Below are positions 1 through 10,269 of a stretch of DNA of 64,000 nt, piece after piece. The stretch covers positions 22,954,191-23,018,190 of the forward strand of contig NC_092026.1 of assembly GCF_042242105.1 (NCBI RefSeq), given 5' to 3'. The notes below the pieces were generated by a model, which searched no databases, had not been told where the DNA came from, and saw only the letters and a list, made by a program, of their open reading frames with translations. The translations under genes and the position numbers were made by a program. This DNA comes from Pempheris klunzingeri. Its lineage: Eukaryota; Chordata; Actinopteri; Acropomatiformes; Pempheridae. Every line of letters starts with the position of its first letter. The stretch's first letter is position 1.

Positions 1-1533
1 TGTAGATTTAAGAATTACATGTGGTGTCATAAGCTTACATGACAAAGTGTTGAAAAAAGATGCTGGCTGAAAGGATGAAATTAAACAAATATAAACTAAT
101 AATAATAACTAATAATAAACTAACTAAGAAATACACTGTATGATGCAAACACAAATCACTGCAGACGATAAGAACCATGGGCTAATTTATCATATCACTT
201 CATTATTTTCACATCAATCTAGGCTAATTATTAGATTAATTATACAGATTTCAAGGTTGTTCATCTAATCGTCTCGGCCTTTAGATTAATCGCTTACCAT
301 GGGATCAGTAGCCTTTTATACACTTCATCATGCATTACATTTACTGTTTGAAAGTTTAGCATCTTTATAAAATTGTGATGCAAGTATATGCCTATGTGCA
401 TCGATTTTACTGTCACTACATCAGACACTTGTATTGTACAATCTAGGCTACACTAAGTAGATTTTGTGCTTTTGCAAGAATAACAACAACTTACAACAAA
501 TGAAAAACAACCTAAAACATCTGCCACAAAGAGAAAACCAGAAGAGGAGAGTTGGAAATATTGAAAAATTAAGTTTTAATTGACTTACCTTCAAGTTCAC
601 ACCAGTGGGCAGAGCTGGGATCTGCCTTTGTCCCAATTCAGGTAAAAGCACAAGTCAAAAAAGGAAGAACCGTTGTGCAGCTCACAGAACCGGACTCTCT
701 ACTGTCCCTCTTTCACTTCCAACTGAACGGCCTCTCACTATCCGGCCAACTGGTCTGAGCGCAGTCTGCTGCCAGCTAACTGCCTTAACTAAAAAAGACC
801 TTTTAAATACCGATTCATTTCATCTCCATTAGATGGCCTTATCTCCTGCGGTAAGCCCTCCCTGTCCTGACATCACTATGATCTCCCATCCAACTGCTTG
901 CAGCACCTTGCAACTGATGTGTAATTACTGAAGCAGCACTGGTCCTAAGCATGGAGTGCTAAACCTCTTTCAACGTTTACCTCACTAATCCCTTGTTAGC
1001 ACTTTAGACCATGGTTAAGACACCTAAATGCTTAGCTTCCTTTTCCAGTGGCAAAATGGCCAACAACTACTTAACTGCTCTGAGGCCACATGCAGAGAAG
1101 CTACATGATGCTGGTTGTAGACTTTAAAAATCCAACAGATCAGTCTTGTTTTTGTTTTTCCTCACATGTCTAGTTTGGGTGTCAGAAGTATTGCGCTCAC
1201 CAGGGTGTCAAAGAGTTGACCCAAACATGCTTGTTGGTAATTTGCTAGAAAGCCGACTAAATGTTGGCCGGATCATCCTCTCAGACCTCTTAATCTGACA
1301 GTTTGTGCCCACCAACCGCTTACAGCAGGGGCCTGCACTTCTTTGAAGGATGTTTTCTTTAATGCCTAGTGAGCAGCAAGGTGTGCACAATTGGTGGGCT
1401 GAGTGATAAACAGCAGACATGATATGTCGGTGGGCGGTGAGGTGTTTCTGTCTCCTTCTGCAGTCTGCAGGACAGCAGAGGGCTGCAGCAGAGCTCAGTC
1501 TAACAAGAGGTCGGTGCACTCCTGTGTTGTTTG

Positions 1534-1570
<37 letters not shown>

Positions 1571-2290
1571 CAGCTGCTTGTTTATTAGGTACACCTGGCT
1601 AAAATTAACACAGCAGTCCTGCAAGAGAACCTCCCTTCATGAAGGTTATAATGTCCAGTTGTTGTTGAAACTGATATTGAGACGTGTTGATTCAGCTGTA
1701 TTTAGTGTCCCTCATTAACTGGTAACAGTCAGTCAACACTTTATCAGGGACAAACATGTAGCACTGAACCGGACCTGCTTTGCCTCCATTACAGCCAGAA
1801 TTCATTAACACATAACAAGAGGCACCATAGCCAGAATGTATGAGTCCAATTACCCTTAAAGCAGCTCCTCCATCTCAGCATTTTCATTTGGATTTTTATA
1901 CATTATTTATCCAGTTAACAGTTCAGTTACATTTATTTCTCAACATAAAGTCTAAATGCTGAGTCCAACCCTTGTTACTGATGGGAATTAAGTCTTTTAC
2001 TGAATCTTTTACATCTAATCTTTTTTAATCTTGTATCTACTTAGAAGAATGTAAACTCCCAACATTTGAAATGACCAAAATTTTCTTTTAAAAAAACAAA
2101 CAGGACATGCCCTCAGTCTCCTAAATGACATCTACAGTCTTGTCAGAGGTTGAAAATGGTGCTGTACCAGAGTTGGGCCTTTTCCTAATTCTATTTCACT
2201 TTAATTTTCATATCAGTATGTTTGTATGTGTGTTTTTTAAGTTTTTAAATTTTGTATTTATTTGGCAATTTTCATCTGCTGCCATCATCA
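1..2290. other. Intergenic sequence, no gene supported
   Basis: No exon chain can be built here. The only open frames are short, and the longest crosses a CA microsatellite. A strong donor-like sequence on the minus strand (reverse complement of 583-588, preceded by AG) has no convincing acceptor or coding partner. The sequence is otherwise AT-rich and unremarkable. Confidence 0.6.
1536..1568. repeat. (CA)n microsatellite
   Basis: An uninterrupted CA dinucleotide run of about 33 bases. It produces the His-Thr and Val-Cys repeats in overlapping open frames on the two strands, which are therefore not genes. Confidence 0.97.
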
Positions 2291-2349
2291 GTTTCAAATC
2301 CTAATTTCTCCAATTCTGTAGTTTATGACCAACCAGAACTACTCACAAT

Positions 2350-2520
2350 CAGCTATACTTTGTGTTTGGTGCTAATTAGCAAATGTTAGCTTGCTAACAC
2401 GCTGCACTAAGATGGTCATTGGGAGTTTGTTAGCATGCTGATATTAGCATTTAGCTTAAGGCACCACTGTGCTCAATTACAGCGTCACAGAGCTGCTAGC
2501 AGCTCAGATCTTATTGTTAT
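2350..2520 (-). repeat. Dispersed repeat, family A ('gctaacatgctaa' type)
   Basis: The stretch is rich in GCTAA/TTAGC words and ends in a block about the gene-poor words TTAGCATTTAGC and CAGCGTCACAGAGCTGCTAG. The reverse complement matches 27045-27215 and, more weakly, 35975-36200 and 5127-5200, so this is one interspersed family in both orientations. No transposase frame is present, so the copies are non-autonomous or decayed. I recognise the words as common in percomorph genomes but give no family name. Confidence 0.7.
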
Positions 2521-2659
2521 CTTGTTTGAATGCAATGTGTTTATACAACTATTATCTGTAAAAGCCTGTTGCTTTGTGTGCCAATGTGTGTTCCTAATGC
2601 ACTCACGAGATCTACTTTACTTTTTATACTTCCTCTAATGTAGATGTACATATTCTTTT

Positions 2660-2738
2660 ATATCTCCTCATGTCTGCTGTGACACTGTGGGACTAATAAA
2701 GGAATATCTTATCTTGTCTTATCTTATCTTATCTTTCA
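2660..2738 (+). repeat. LINE-like 3' tail with (TTATC)n
   Basis: A GTGGGACTAATAAAGG block is followed by an imperfect TTATC/TTGTC pentamer run. Many fish non-LTR retroelements end in a polyadenylation-like AATAAA followed by a short tandem tail of this sort. No reverse transcriptase frame lies upstream, so this would be a heavily 5'-truncated copy. Confidence 0.45.
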
Positions 2739-2740
2739 TC

Positions 2741-3651
2741 TATGCAATCACGCTTTGGACGGCCTATTTCACTTCAGATAAAAAGGTGCAACGTTTGGTT
2801 GAGGTCGGCAGACTGTAGGCTACAGGTTGCTGGAGGAGACAGTCACGTTTCCCCAGATTATCTTCTCATGATGAGTATGATGCAGCTTATTGTTGTGCAG
2901 CTACGTCTCTGACATGAGGCGCTGCACCTGGTCATCAACAGTGTGCTGGTACACCGGTGGGTCTCATGTGAGCCAGGGAGTCACTCAGTCCATCGTAACC
3001 AGCACTGAGCCTCTAACACAGAGCAGGATGGATCCACACAAAAATATGGTGGTGTGGCTGACGTTGGTTTCCCCACTCTTCAGTTGTGCAGGTGTGCTGA
3101 TCAGGTGCTCTGTGGCTTCATTCTCTGCTGTGGCACTAAGCTGCTGTAGCCTAATTCATAGTTCAACAGGGGAGAGATGCCAAACTGCACACTTGTGGGC
3201 CGACCATTAGCTTTAACGAGCTGGGTCGATCTCCCGTGACCTCCTGCTGGATGTTTGTGTTTGGTTTGTTGGAGCGAAGCATCGCTGTTTAGGCTGTTCT
3301 CTTAACAAGCCCTTTAACAAAGTGTCCAGGATGTGTAAATTCACATCACCATCAGAATTATGACCATCATCACAAGAACAGCGTGAGCATCACATTCCAG
3401 GATTTATTGGTGTTTTAATTGCTGTTGTATGGGCACTTCTGTAAAATACAATATAGCTAGTAATATGTCTTTATTAATGGAGCAATTTATGACTAACTAA
3501 TTAAAGAGAGTGTGCCTATGTTCATTTTTCAAAACCTTTCAAAAGCTGGGGCCAGTATACAGTCAGATCCAAGGGACATAATTGGTGGAACTTTATTTTT
3601 TCATTTAATCAAGTTAAAAAAGTCTTCCTTAATGAGTTGCAGCACATATAC

Positions 3652-3701
<50 letters not shown>

Positions 3702-5126
3702 TATTTTGAGACATAGTACCAATATTTGAGTGTTAAATAATATGATAATAATACAAATATTTGTTTTTTTACACAAAGTTCATTTTTGTAAGGGTGCTTT
3801 AGATCTGATTATTGAAGAACTGTAACCAAGAAAAAGTACTAAGCAGAACATCTGACAAATAATGTAAACTTTCTGATTTACTTACTTTATTCATCTTGAC
3901 ATTTCTATACAGCAATTCCTTGTTACTCATCAGCTGACTTCTACCAAAAAATATATTATTATATTAATGTTATTGATGTTCTTAATGTTTCTGTTTGGTG
4001 ACAGTCATAGTATCTGACTAATGTACATTACATTACATAGAAATATGATCACAACAACTTTTGATACAAAAGGTGAATCAGCATGAAAAGCATTTGTGTT
4101 TATTCACTTTATGTTTTATTACACCAGTGGAGGAACATTTTAAATCAGATAGTGGTTGTGAGTTTGTGCTGCTTCAGGAGACAAGTAGTCTTCATTTTTA
4201 CTGAAAAGAGACTAATAAAGGACTTAGGATTTAAGGGAACAGAGTATTAGCACGTTTAAACCTCTAATTTAAGAGTCTCCAAGGTGTAAGCTTTTTGCAA
4301 GGGATTTCTGTCCGTCTTGTTCGCTCTCAGCATTACAGCGTCACAGTGTGGCAAAGGGATCAGAGCAGGTTTAACCTCGAGAAACAGACCCGACTATAAA
4401 TTCACTGACTCAGTGCACACGTCCATCTTCTAATTACAGTAACAATCTGGTGTCCGGATCACCTGCATTTCAAGTGTTGTTCCCCATCGAATGACAAGTG
4501 CACCAAAGCTGTAATCCCTCAGAGGTGGAAGCATTACGGTCGGTGCAAATCTTGTTTAGGTCTTGATAACCGTGAGATCCTGGGTGGTGGGATTCGTTAG
4601 GATCAAGAATCCCTGAAATAACTGGAAAAGCCTTAAGATCCTTGTTGCCTTACATTCAGGACATAGCCGCTGGCACGGTCAGTGACTTTCTCAACAAATA
4701 CTGTAAAATGTTCTGCTTTTGTACATTTTATCACACCCACTGAATGCAAGAAAAACAGAATTCTGCCTGATTGAAGGCACAAATAAAACCATTTTGCTGA
4801 GATACTTCCGGTATTAGGCAGGTAACTCTTTACCTCTCTGTACATGTCTGCATCAATAAGAGAAGAATACTTTGCCCTGTGACAGTCTCAGTCTCAAGCG
4901 GGCTGATCAGACACCTGATCTGAGGGAACCCCTGTCATGAAATGTTTTACACAATGTGCTTCAAAGACATGGAAAAATGAAATGATCAGCACAGCGTTTG
5001 GCACAACAACTGAGGCTGATAAATATAAATCAGTGGAGCTGCTGTCGTCTGTGTGTTTGGATTCATCATCCTGTTTGGACTCAAATGGTGGCTTACATCC
5101 ATGAGCAAGAGCTACACGGATGTTCT
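2741..5126. other. Intergenic sequence, no gene supported
   Basis: Only short unsupported frames and one TA microsatellite are visible. I find no splice-connected coding exons. Confidence 0.55.
3655..3698. repeat. (TA)n microsatellite
   Basis: A pure TA run of about 44 bases, giving Ile-Tyr repeats when translated. Confidence 0.97.
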
Positions 5127-5860
5127 CATTCAGCATGCTGATATTTACTAATTAGCACTAAACACAGCGTACAGCTGAGGCTAATGAGAAGGATTTGTTT
5201 GGCAGATGCTATTTGCACCTGGACGTCAGTAGTAAACAACACTATTTGCACCCTTAATTTAATGTATACTGCTTTTTATATCTCTATTTCACTATTTTAA
5301 CCCAAACCATGATAATTTCCTGAAGCTAGCCTTGGGGGTTTGGTGCCTAAACCTAATCAAGTAATAATAATAAAAGAAAACTGGCATAAGTAAGTTAACT
5401 AAGTTTATGAATATATGTATTGAAAATTGATGAACATGATTTTGCTGGTGGTTGCACACAGAATTTGAACTCCATCCTCCTGAGTTGCAGTCCGAGATTC
5501 AAATCAGTCAACCACAACACCAACTCTTCTACTTTTACAGCATGACCGGACCGGACCAGGCATAAATGACAAAAAAAGCTTGTCATTTGACCCTGGGTAT
5601 TTGTTTTGCTTTTCCGTCACTGCACAGGTTAATATTTTGTTCAGATAACGATGCCAGAGAAGAAGATGAAATCTTAGTCAGTCAGCATACTTAAATTAAT
5701 GAGGGGGGCATCAATGTCTGAACCAAATTTAATGGCAACCCATCAAAAAGGTTCAAAGAGGATCAACAAAGTCTTAAGGACTCATCCTCTGGGCCACAGG
5801 AACGGCCTCACTAAACTGAATGTCAATCCACATGATTGTTATTGAGATACTTACAATTCA
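5127..5860 (+). repeat. Family A repeat fragments
   Basis: Two fragments resemble family A. Bases 5130-5190 carry GCATGCTGATATTTACTAATTAG followed by an AAACACAGCGTACAGCTG block that matches 36110-36140 (the words are shown broken here). Bases 5700-5850 carry the 'caatgtctgaaccaaatttaatggcaa' type words seen again at 16240-16450 and 27140-27180. Boundaries are approximate. Confidence 0.5.
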
Positions 5861-6084
5861 TATATTCACAATCTGCTGCAGTCCAAGTTTTCATTGATCA
5901 TCGTCATCCTACATCACTATACAAAACCATCCCTAGATAATATCATAATATGAATCTCTTCTAAATATTTGCTTGAATTCTAGGAAGTAGCCAAAGTTTG
6001 CCTACTGCAGTGATGTAACTTTTACACTAACCTGTCAATTATCTTTTTTCCATCAAGGCCTCTGTAAACACAAAACACCAACCT

Positions 6085-6105
6085 GAACAGGTGCCAATTC
6101 TCACA
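6085..6105 (+). promoter_or_regulatory. Conserved upstream element of apoD-like gene 1
   Basis: The core CAGGTGCCAATTCTCACA lies about 64 bases upstream of the TATA box. The same element with one mismatch in 21 bases occurs upstream of apoD-like gene 2 on the other strand (10243-10263). It contains an E-box (CAGGTG) overlapping an NF1-type half site (TGCCAA). Binding factors are inferred only from these words. Confidence 0.6.
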
Positions 6106-6168
6106 GATTTTTCGCCAAAATAACCTCACATGTAAATAGAACGGAGGGGCTGCAGAACACGTCTGATC

Positions 6169-6175
6169 TATAAAA
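6169..6175 (+). promoter_or_regulatory. TATA box, apoD-like gene 1
   Basis: TATAAAA sits 44 bases upstream of the splice donor that ends the untranslated first exon (CAG|GTAAGC, exon end 6219). Transcription would start near 6200. The paralogue on the minus strand has almost the same spacing, 46 bases. Confidence 0.75.
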
Positions 6176-6336
6176 ACTCCATCAAAACTCAGAACTTTGC
6201 TGCTACCCCGGTGAAACAGGTAAGCAAGTGGCAGGCCTGGTTCTCTCTGTTTCCTCTTTTTGTCTAAATTATGTTCATGAAACTGTTTTAAACATGTTTT
6301 ATTTTGTTGTTGTTCTCTAAAGGTTGTAGAGAAAAG

Positions 6337-7528
6337 ATGAATGCCGTCCAGGTGATTTCCTTCACTTTGCTGTCCGTTCTGGCGGCCAACGCTCAGGTCA
6401 TCATGCCAGGAAGATGCCCCAAGCCTGCTGTTCAGAAGGATTTTGATGCTGCCAGGGTGAATGCCAACCCTTTTTAACTTTAATATCTTCTGTACTTAGT
6501 AATAATTTTCTTTAATTTCCACTAGCTAACAAATTAGACCTTGCAGGGTGATTGTTTATGCTTCCAGATTCTGTAGCTTTTCATCAACATTAACTTAATT
6601 TCCTGCCCTCACTGTGTGCTCTTTGTGCTTCCTCTGCAGTATCTTGGTACGTGGTACGATATCCAGAGACTGCCACACACCTTTCAGAAGGGCGAGTGCA
6701 GCACTGCCACCTACAGCCTGAAGAGCCCTGGAGTGGTCGGTGTCCTCAACAGGGAGCTGCTGTGAGTACTCAGCATGCATCTCTAATGGATTTAACATCT
6801 TTGTCATTTGGTCATCAAAATGTATGTAAAATGTACTTATTTAAACATATATTCAACCATACAAGATGAAAAATGACATTTTGTGGGGCCAATTATCTCC
6901 AACTATACATTTCAAATAGGAATATATTCCCTCTAATAAATGGCTGGAAATTAGTTATTGGTTCTTTAAATCCTGAACTGGTTTAGTTTCTGCTGTTTGT
7001 GCCACTAACTGTGTCTTCTGACGTCTGTTTCTTTAAGTGCTGACGGGACCATTAACTCCATCAGCGGCTCTGCCAAGGCTGAGGACCCCTCTGAGCCTGC
7101 CAAGCTGGTGGTCTCCTTCTTTGAGAGTAAGGACCCCTAATTAATTACAAACACTGGGAAGATCACTGTTCCAACACCTTAATTTGCAGTTGAGCGTCAT
7201 CTTTAACTTGAGTTTGAATGAAAGAAAGTCTGAAAATTGGCTGTAACTTGACCGTCTTAACTTAACTTGACCCTTTACACCTCCAGACTCTCCCCCTGCC
7301 CCGTACTGGGTGCTGTCCACAGACTACGACAACTACTCTCTGGTCTACAGCTGCACCGACCTCGGTGTGCTGCATGTGGAGTTTGCCTGGATCATGAGCA
7401 GGCAGCCCACCCTGCCTGAGGAGACCACCGAGGAGCTGCACAGCACCCTGTCCTCCATCGGAGTCAGAGTGGACAAGCTGCTCAGCACCAACCAGGATGC
7501 AGCTTACTGCAGCGCCATGAGCCAGTAA
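6337..7528 (+). CDS. apod: Apolipoprotein D-like lipocalin 1
   Basis: This encodes a secreted lipocalin that would carry small hydrophobic ligands in a beta-barrel cup. Coding exons are 6337-6456, 6640-6761, 7038-7126 and 7287-7528, joined in phases 0, 2 and 1 to give 190 residues. The untranslated first exon ends at 6219, and the second exon begins at 6323. Residues 1-20 form a signal peptide ending ANAQ. All three lipocalin signatures are visible: GTWYD at 43-47 (G-x-W), STDY at 121-124 and the arginine of FAWIMSR (149). Cysteines 27, 60, 133 and 185 match the two disulfides of ApoD. Asn126 starts an NYS glycosylation sequon. The length agrees with ApoD (about 189 residues). The ATG is the first after the acceptor and starts the signal peptide. 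Which fish apoD paralogue it is cannot be decided by eye. Confidence 0.95.
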
Positions 7529-7605
7529 ACAGACCGAGACAGGTCTGGTTCAATGTACAGACTGCTTGTCTACCTCTCACTGGATGTTTAAAGTGAAGTC
7601 AATGC

Positions 7606-7611
7606 AATAAA
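7606..7611 (+). terminator. Polyadenylation signal, apoD-like gene 1
   Basis: AATAAA lies 78 bases after the stop codon, giving a short 3' untranslated region. Confidence 0.8.
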
Positions 7612-7629
7612 CGTACTTAAAAAGCAGTG

Positions 7630-8660
7630 TAAGGTTCTGGTGTCCTTCCTGTAGGATATAGTACTGCCCATGACGGTGCCTTTGTCATTATGTTTCTAAC
7701 TATAATGGCTCTTTGGTTAATGGTTTGGCCTCTGACAGCCACGAGTTTTTGTCAGTAATCTGCACTTAATTATCAAAGACTTGTCTAAAGTGCACAATTA
7801 AATTGCTAATTTAATATGCTGTTAAATGTACCTTTAGCTATTTCCTGCATCCTTAATTCGTTTGTGAATCAGTGTTTTTGCATATTTTACATATGCAAAC
7901 AAACTGCAAGTGGCACATTTCAAAGTGATATATTTTTGTGTTTAATTAGTGACAAGTATTCCTTTTGGGCTGTTACAAGAAAAACACGTATTCCAGAGAG
8001 CTGAAATACATGAGCTTCACACAAATGTGGTTTCCAGAAAAAAAGGTGGTTCATCACAGAAGTCTGAAGAATCTACGTTTCAGATTCATATTGTATTGAA
8101 ATATTCTTTGGCATCTATCTGAAACAATAAATGACAATATAGAAAAATACAGGTGATATAATGATATACGCTATGGGGCAATTTATAATTGCTAACAAAT
8201 ACTGTACATTAACAAACTCTTAAAATGTCCTTATATAAGTCTTGGACTACATTACACTGTGTCATTCATTGAATCTCGTGTATCCGAGTTTGCCCAAACC
8301 TGGTCCTGGAGGCCCACTGATGTTCCCCTGCTCCAACACACTTGATTCAAATTAATGGATCAAATGAATACCAGGCTTCTGCAAAGCTTAATGACCAGCT
8401 CGTGGTGCAGGGACGCATCTAAAACATGCAGGGCAAAGGGCCTCCAGGACCAGGTTTGGGAAACACTGATGTATGTTGCTTATAAAACCTAAACAGTAAA
8501 GTTGTCAAATAACTGAAGTACAATATTTCCCTCTGAGTTGTAGTTAAGTAGAATAAAGTAGCAGAAAATGGAAATACTCAAGTAAAGAAAAACTTCAAAC
8601 GTGTCAGAATACAACTTATAAGTCAAAACCACACAAAAAACACAAAACATGCAGTTTTTT
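7630..8660. other. Intergenic space between convergent apoD-like genes
   Basis: About 1 kb separates the two 3' ends. It holds the inverted-repeat element at 8293-8460 and a diverged copy of repeat family D (words such as GGAAATACTCAAGTAAAG) at 8480-8600. No coding exon is visible. Confidence 0.7.
8293..8460. mobile_element. Short element bounded by perfect 23-bp inverted repeats
   Basis: Bases 8293-8315 and 8438-8460 are exact reverse complements; their core reads CCTGGTCCTGGAGG on the left and CCTCCAGGACCAGG on the right. The 122-base interior has words such as CTGCTCCAACACAC and TCTAAAACATGCAGGG that I recognise from an abundant fish repeat. There is no coding capacity, so it would be a non-autonomous foldback or MITE-like element. 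I cannot see a clear target-site duplication. Confidence 0.75.
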
Positions 8661-8668
8661 TCAACAGG

Positions 8669-8674
8669 TTTATT
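8669..8674 (-). terminator. Polyadenylation signal, apoD-like gene 2
   Basis: TTTATT on the plus strand (AATAAA on the minus strand) lies 24 bases beyond the stop codon. Confidence 0.75.
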
Positions 8675-8698
8675 GAGTTGAGCTCCGAGTATCTCTGT

Positions 8699-9964
8699 TC
8701 ACTGGTTCATGGGGCTGCAGTAAGTCTCATTCTGGTTAGTGGGGACCATCTTGTCCACATTGACTCCGATAAAGGACAGGATGCTGTGCAGCTCCTCCAC
8801 AGTCTCCTCAGACAGGGTGGGCTCTCTGCTCAAGATCCAGGCAAACTCCATGCGGAAGAGGCCGAAGTCGGTGCAGCCGTAGACCAGAGAGTGACCTTCG
8901 TAGTCGCTGGACAGAACCCAATAGGGACCGGGGGGAGATGCTGCAAGAGAGACGCACACGAGAGTCAAAGCTGCTCGAGTCTTCAAGTAACTACTTAGAG
9001 ACCCACTGAGCTTCAATGTATTTGTGAAATGAATTAGACCTCCTTACTTTCAAAGAAGGAGACCTCAAGCTTGGCAGGCTCAGCGGGGTTCTTGACCTTG
9101 GCGGAGCCAACGATAGCATTAATAGTTCCATCATCACTAAAAAGGAGAGTTAAAACATGAAAGACTTAATTTAGTTTTGCATTTCCTTCCACTTAACATT
9201 CTAATTTTTGAAGATCCAATATATCGTATATCCTCCCCATTTGCTTTCCTCATATAAATCATATGATATTTATATTTCCTCATATAAAAAAACAGGTCAG
9301 ACTGTGGCTGTGTGTTACTGGAGGAGGCAGTTTGACGATGGACATCCAATACTTATGCATTAGGGTAAAAATGTGTACAAATGTGGCCTTAAAAATGACA
9401 TAGCTATAGTTTTTGTGGCATTAAACTGCTGACAAGGACAATGAGTGAGAACTTGTAGTTCGATAAATACTGCACTATTCAAACCCCCAAATCTAAAATG
9501 TCACCATTCAGGAGGCATGTACTTACAGCAGCTCTCTGTTGAGGACCCCGATGACTCCAGGAGCCTTTGGGCTGTAGGTGGCAGTGCCGCACTCACCTCT
9601 CTGGAAGGCAGTTGGCAGCTTCTGGATCTCATGCCACTTACCAACGTACTGCAGAGGAATCACAGGGTCTCACACATTAAGACTGGGCAGGTACTGAACA
9701 TTTGATTGTTGCAAAACAGGAAAAAAAATGGTTAAAGGCTGAATTGAGCAGTGTACACTCCTAACAGTAGTGTACTAATGCTGTACATAACATCAATTAG
9801 TATGAAAGGGAAGATAAGGAAAAAATAAAGAGTGAAATATTTACCCTGGCAACATCAAAGTTGGCCTGGACTGCAGGTTTGGGGCATTTGCCAAACTTCA
9901 GGACCTGAGCGCTGGCTGCAAGAACAGACAGCAGAGTCAAGGAGATCACCTGCATGGCCTTCAT
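8699..9964 (-). CDS. apod: Apolipoprotein D-like lipocalin 2
   Basis: This is the inverted paralogue of the gene at 6337-7528. Coding exons on the minus strand are 9964-9845, 9648-9527, 9136-9048 and 8940-8699. Exon lengths (120, 122, 89 and 242) and phases (0, 2, 1) equal those of gene 1, again giving 190 residues. A signal peptide ends ASAQ. Lipocalin signatures are GKWHE (43-47), SSDY (121-124) and FAWILSR, and the four ApoD cysteines are kept. It lacks the NYS sequon of gene 1 but has NET at 181-183, just before the last cysteine. By hand alignment 53 of 80 residues of the last exon match gene 1. The untranslated first exon ends at 10095 (donor GTGAGC), and the next exon begins at 9978. 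The role is presumably ligand transport like gene 1, with diverged residues lining the cup. Confidence 0.95.
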
Positions 9965-10140
9965 CTTCTCACCACTACCTGCAGAGGACAAAACAGACGG
10001 CCCGGCTAATTGAAACAATCAGATGTTCATCGGAAAGTTTCTCCTTTTGAGGGTTAACTTCAGAAATGAAGAGTCACGACTGCAGTCCGCTCACCTGTGT
10101 GTAATCAGAGGTACTGCCTGTGTGCAGGACATTCAGCGTC

Positions 10141-10147
10141 TTTTATA
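10141..10147 (-). promoter_or_regulatory. TATA box, apoD-like gene 2
   Basis: TTTTATA on the plus strand is TATAAAA on the minus strand, 46 bases before the first-exon donor, as in gene 1. Confidence 0.75.
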
Positions 10148-10242
10148 GATCTAAGGGGCCCTGTGGCTCCATTATTGATCACATTCTTTGGCCCCTCCTC
10201 TGTGTTTACAGGTAAAAGTGTGTGATGAGGAGGAGGAGTGAG

Positions 10243-10263
10243 TGTGAGAGTTGGCACCTGTTC
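10243..10263 (-). promoter_or_regulatory. Conserved upstream element of apoD-like gene 2
   Basis: The core CAGGTGCCAACTCTCACA on the minus strand lies about 95 bases upstream of the TATA box and differs by one base from the element at 6085-6105. Both genes also have a GTAAACAC or TGTTTAC word nearby. Confidence 0.6.
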
Positions 10264-10269
10264 AAAAGA

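Noticed and set aside
448-651. Minus-strand exon ending at a strong donor (base 589)
   Set aside because: AG|GTAAGT is a good donor, but the upstream acceptor is poor and the peptide is unfamiliar. One splice site alone is not enough.
1208-1624. 138-residue minus-strand open frame
   Set aside because: It is held open by the CA microsatellite (a run of Val-Cys) and has no domain or splice partner.
8678-8998. Plus-strand frame of 106 residues
   Set aside because: Antisense shadow of the last exon of apoD-like gene 2.
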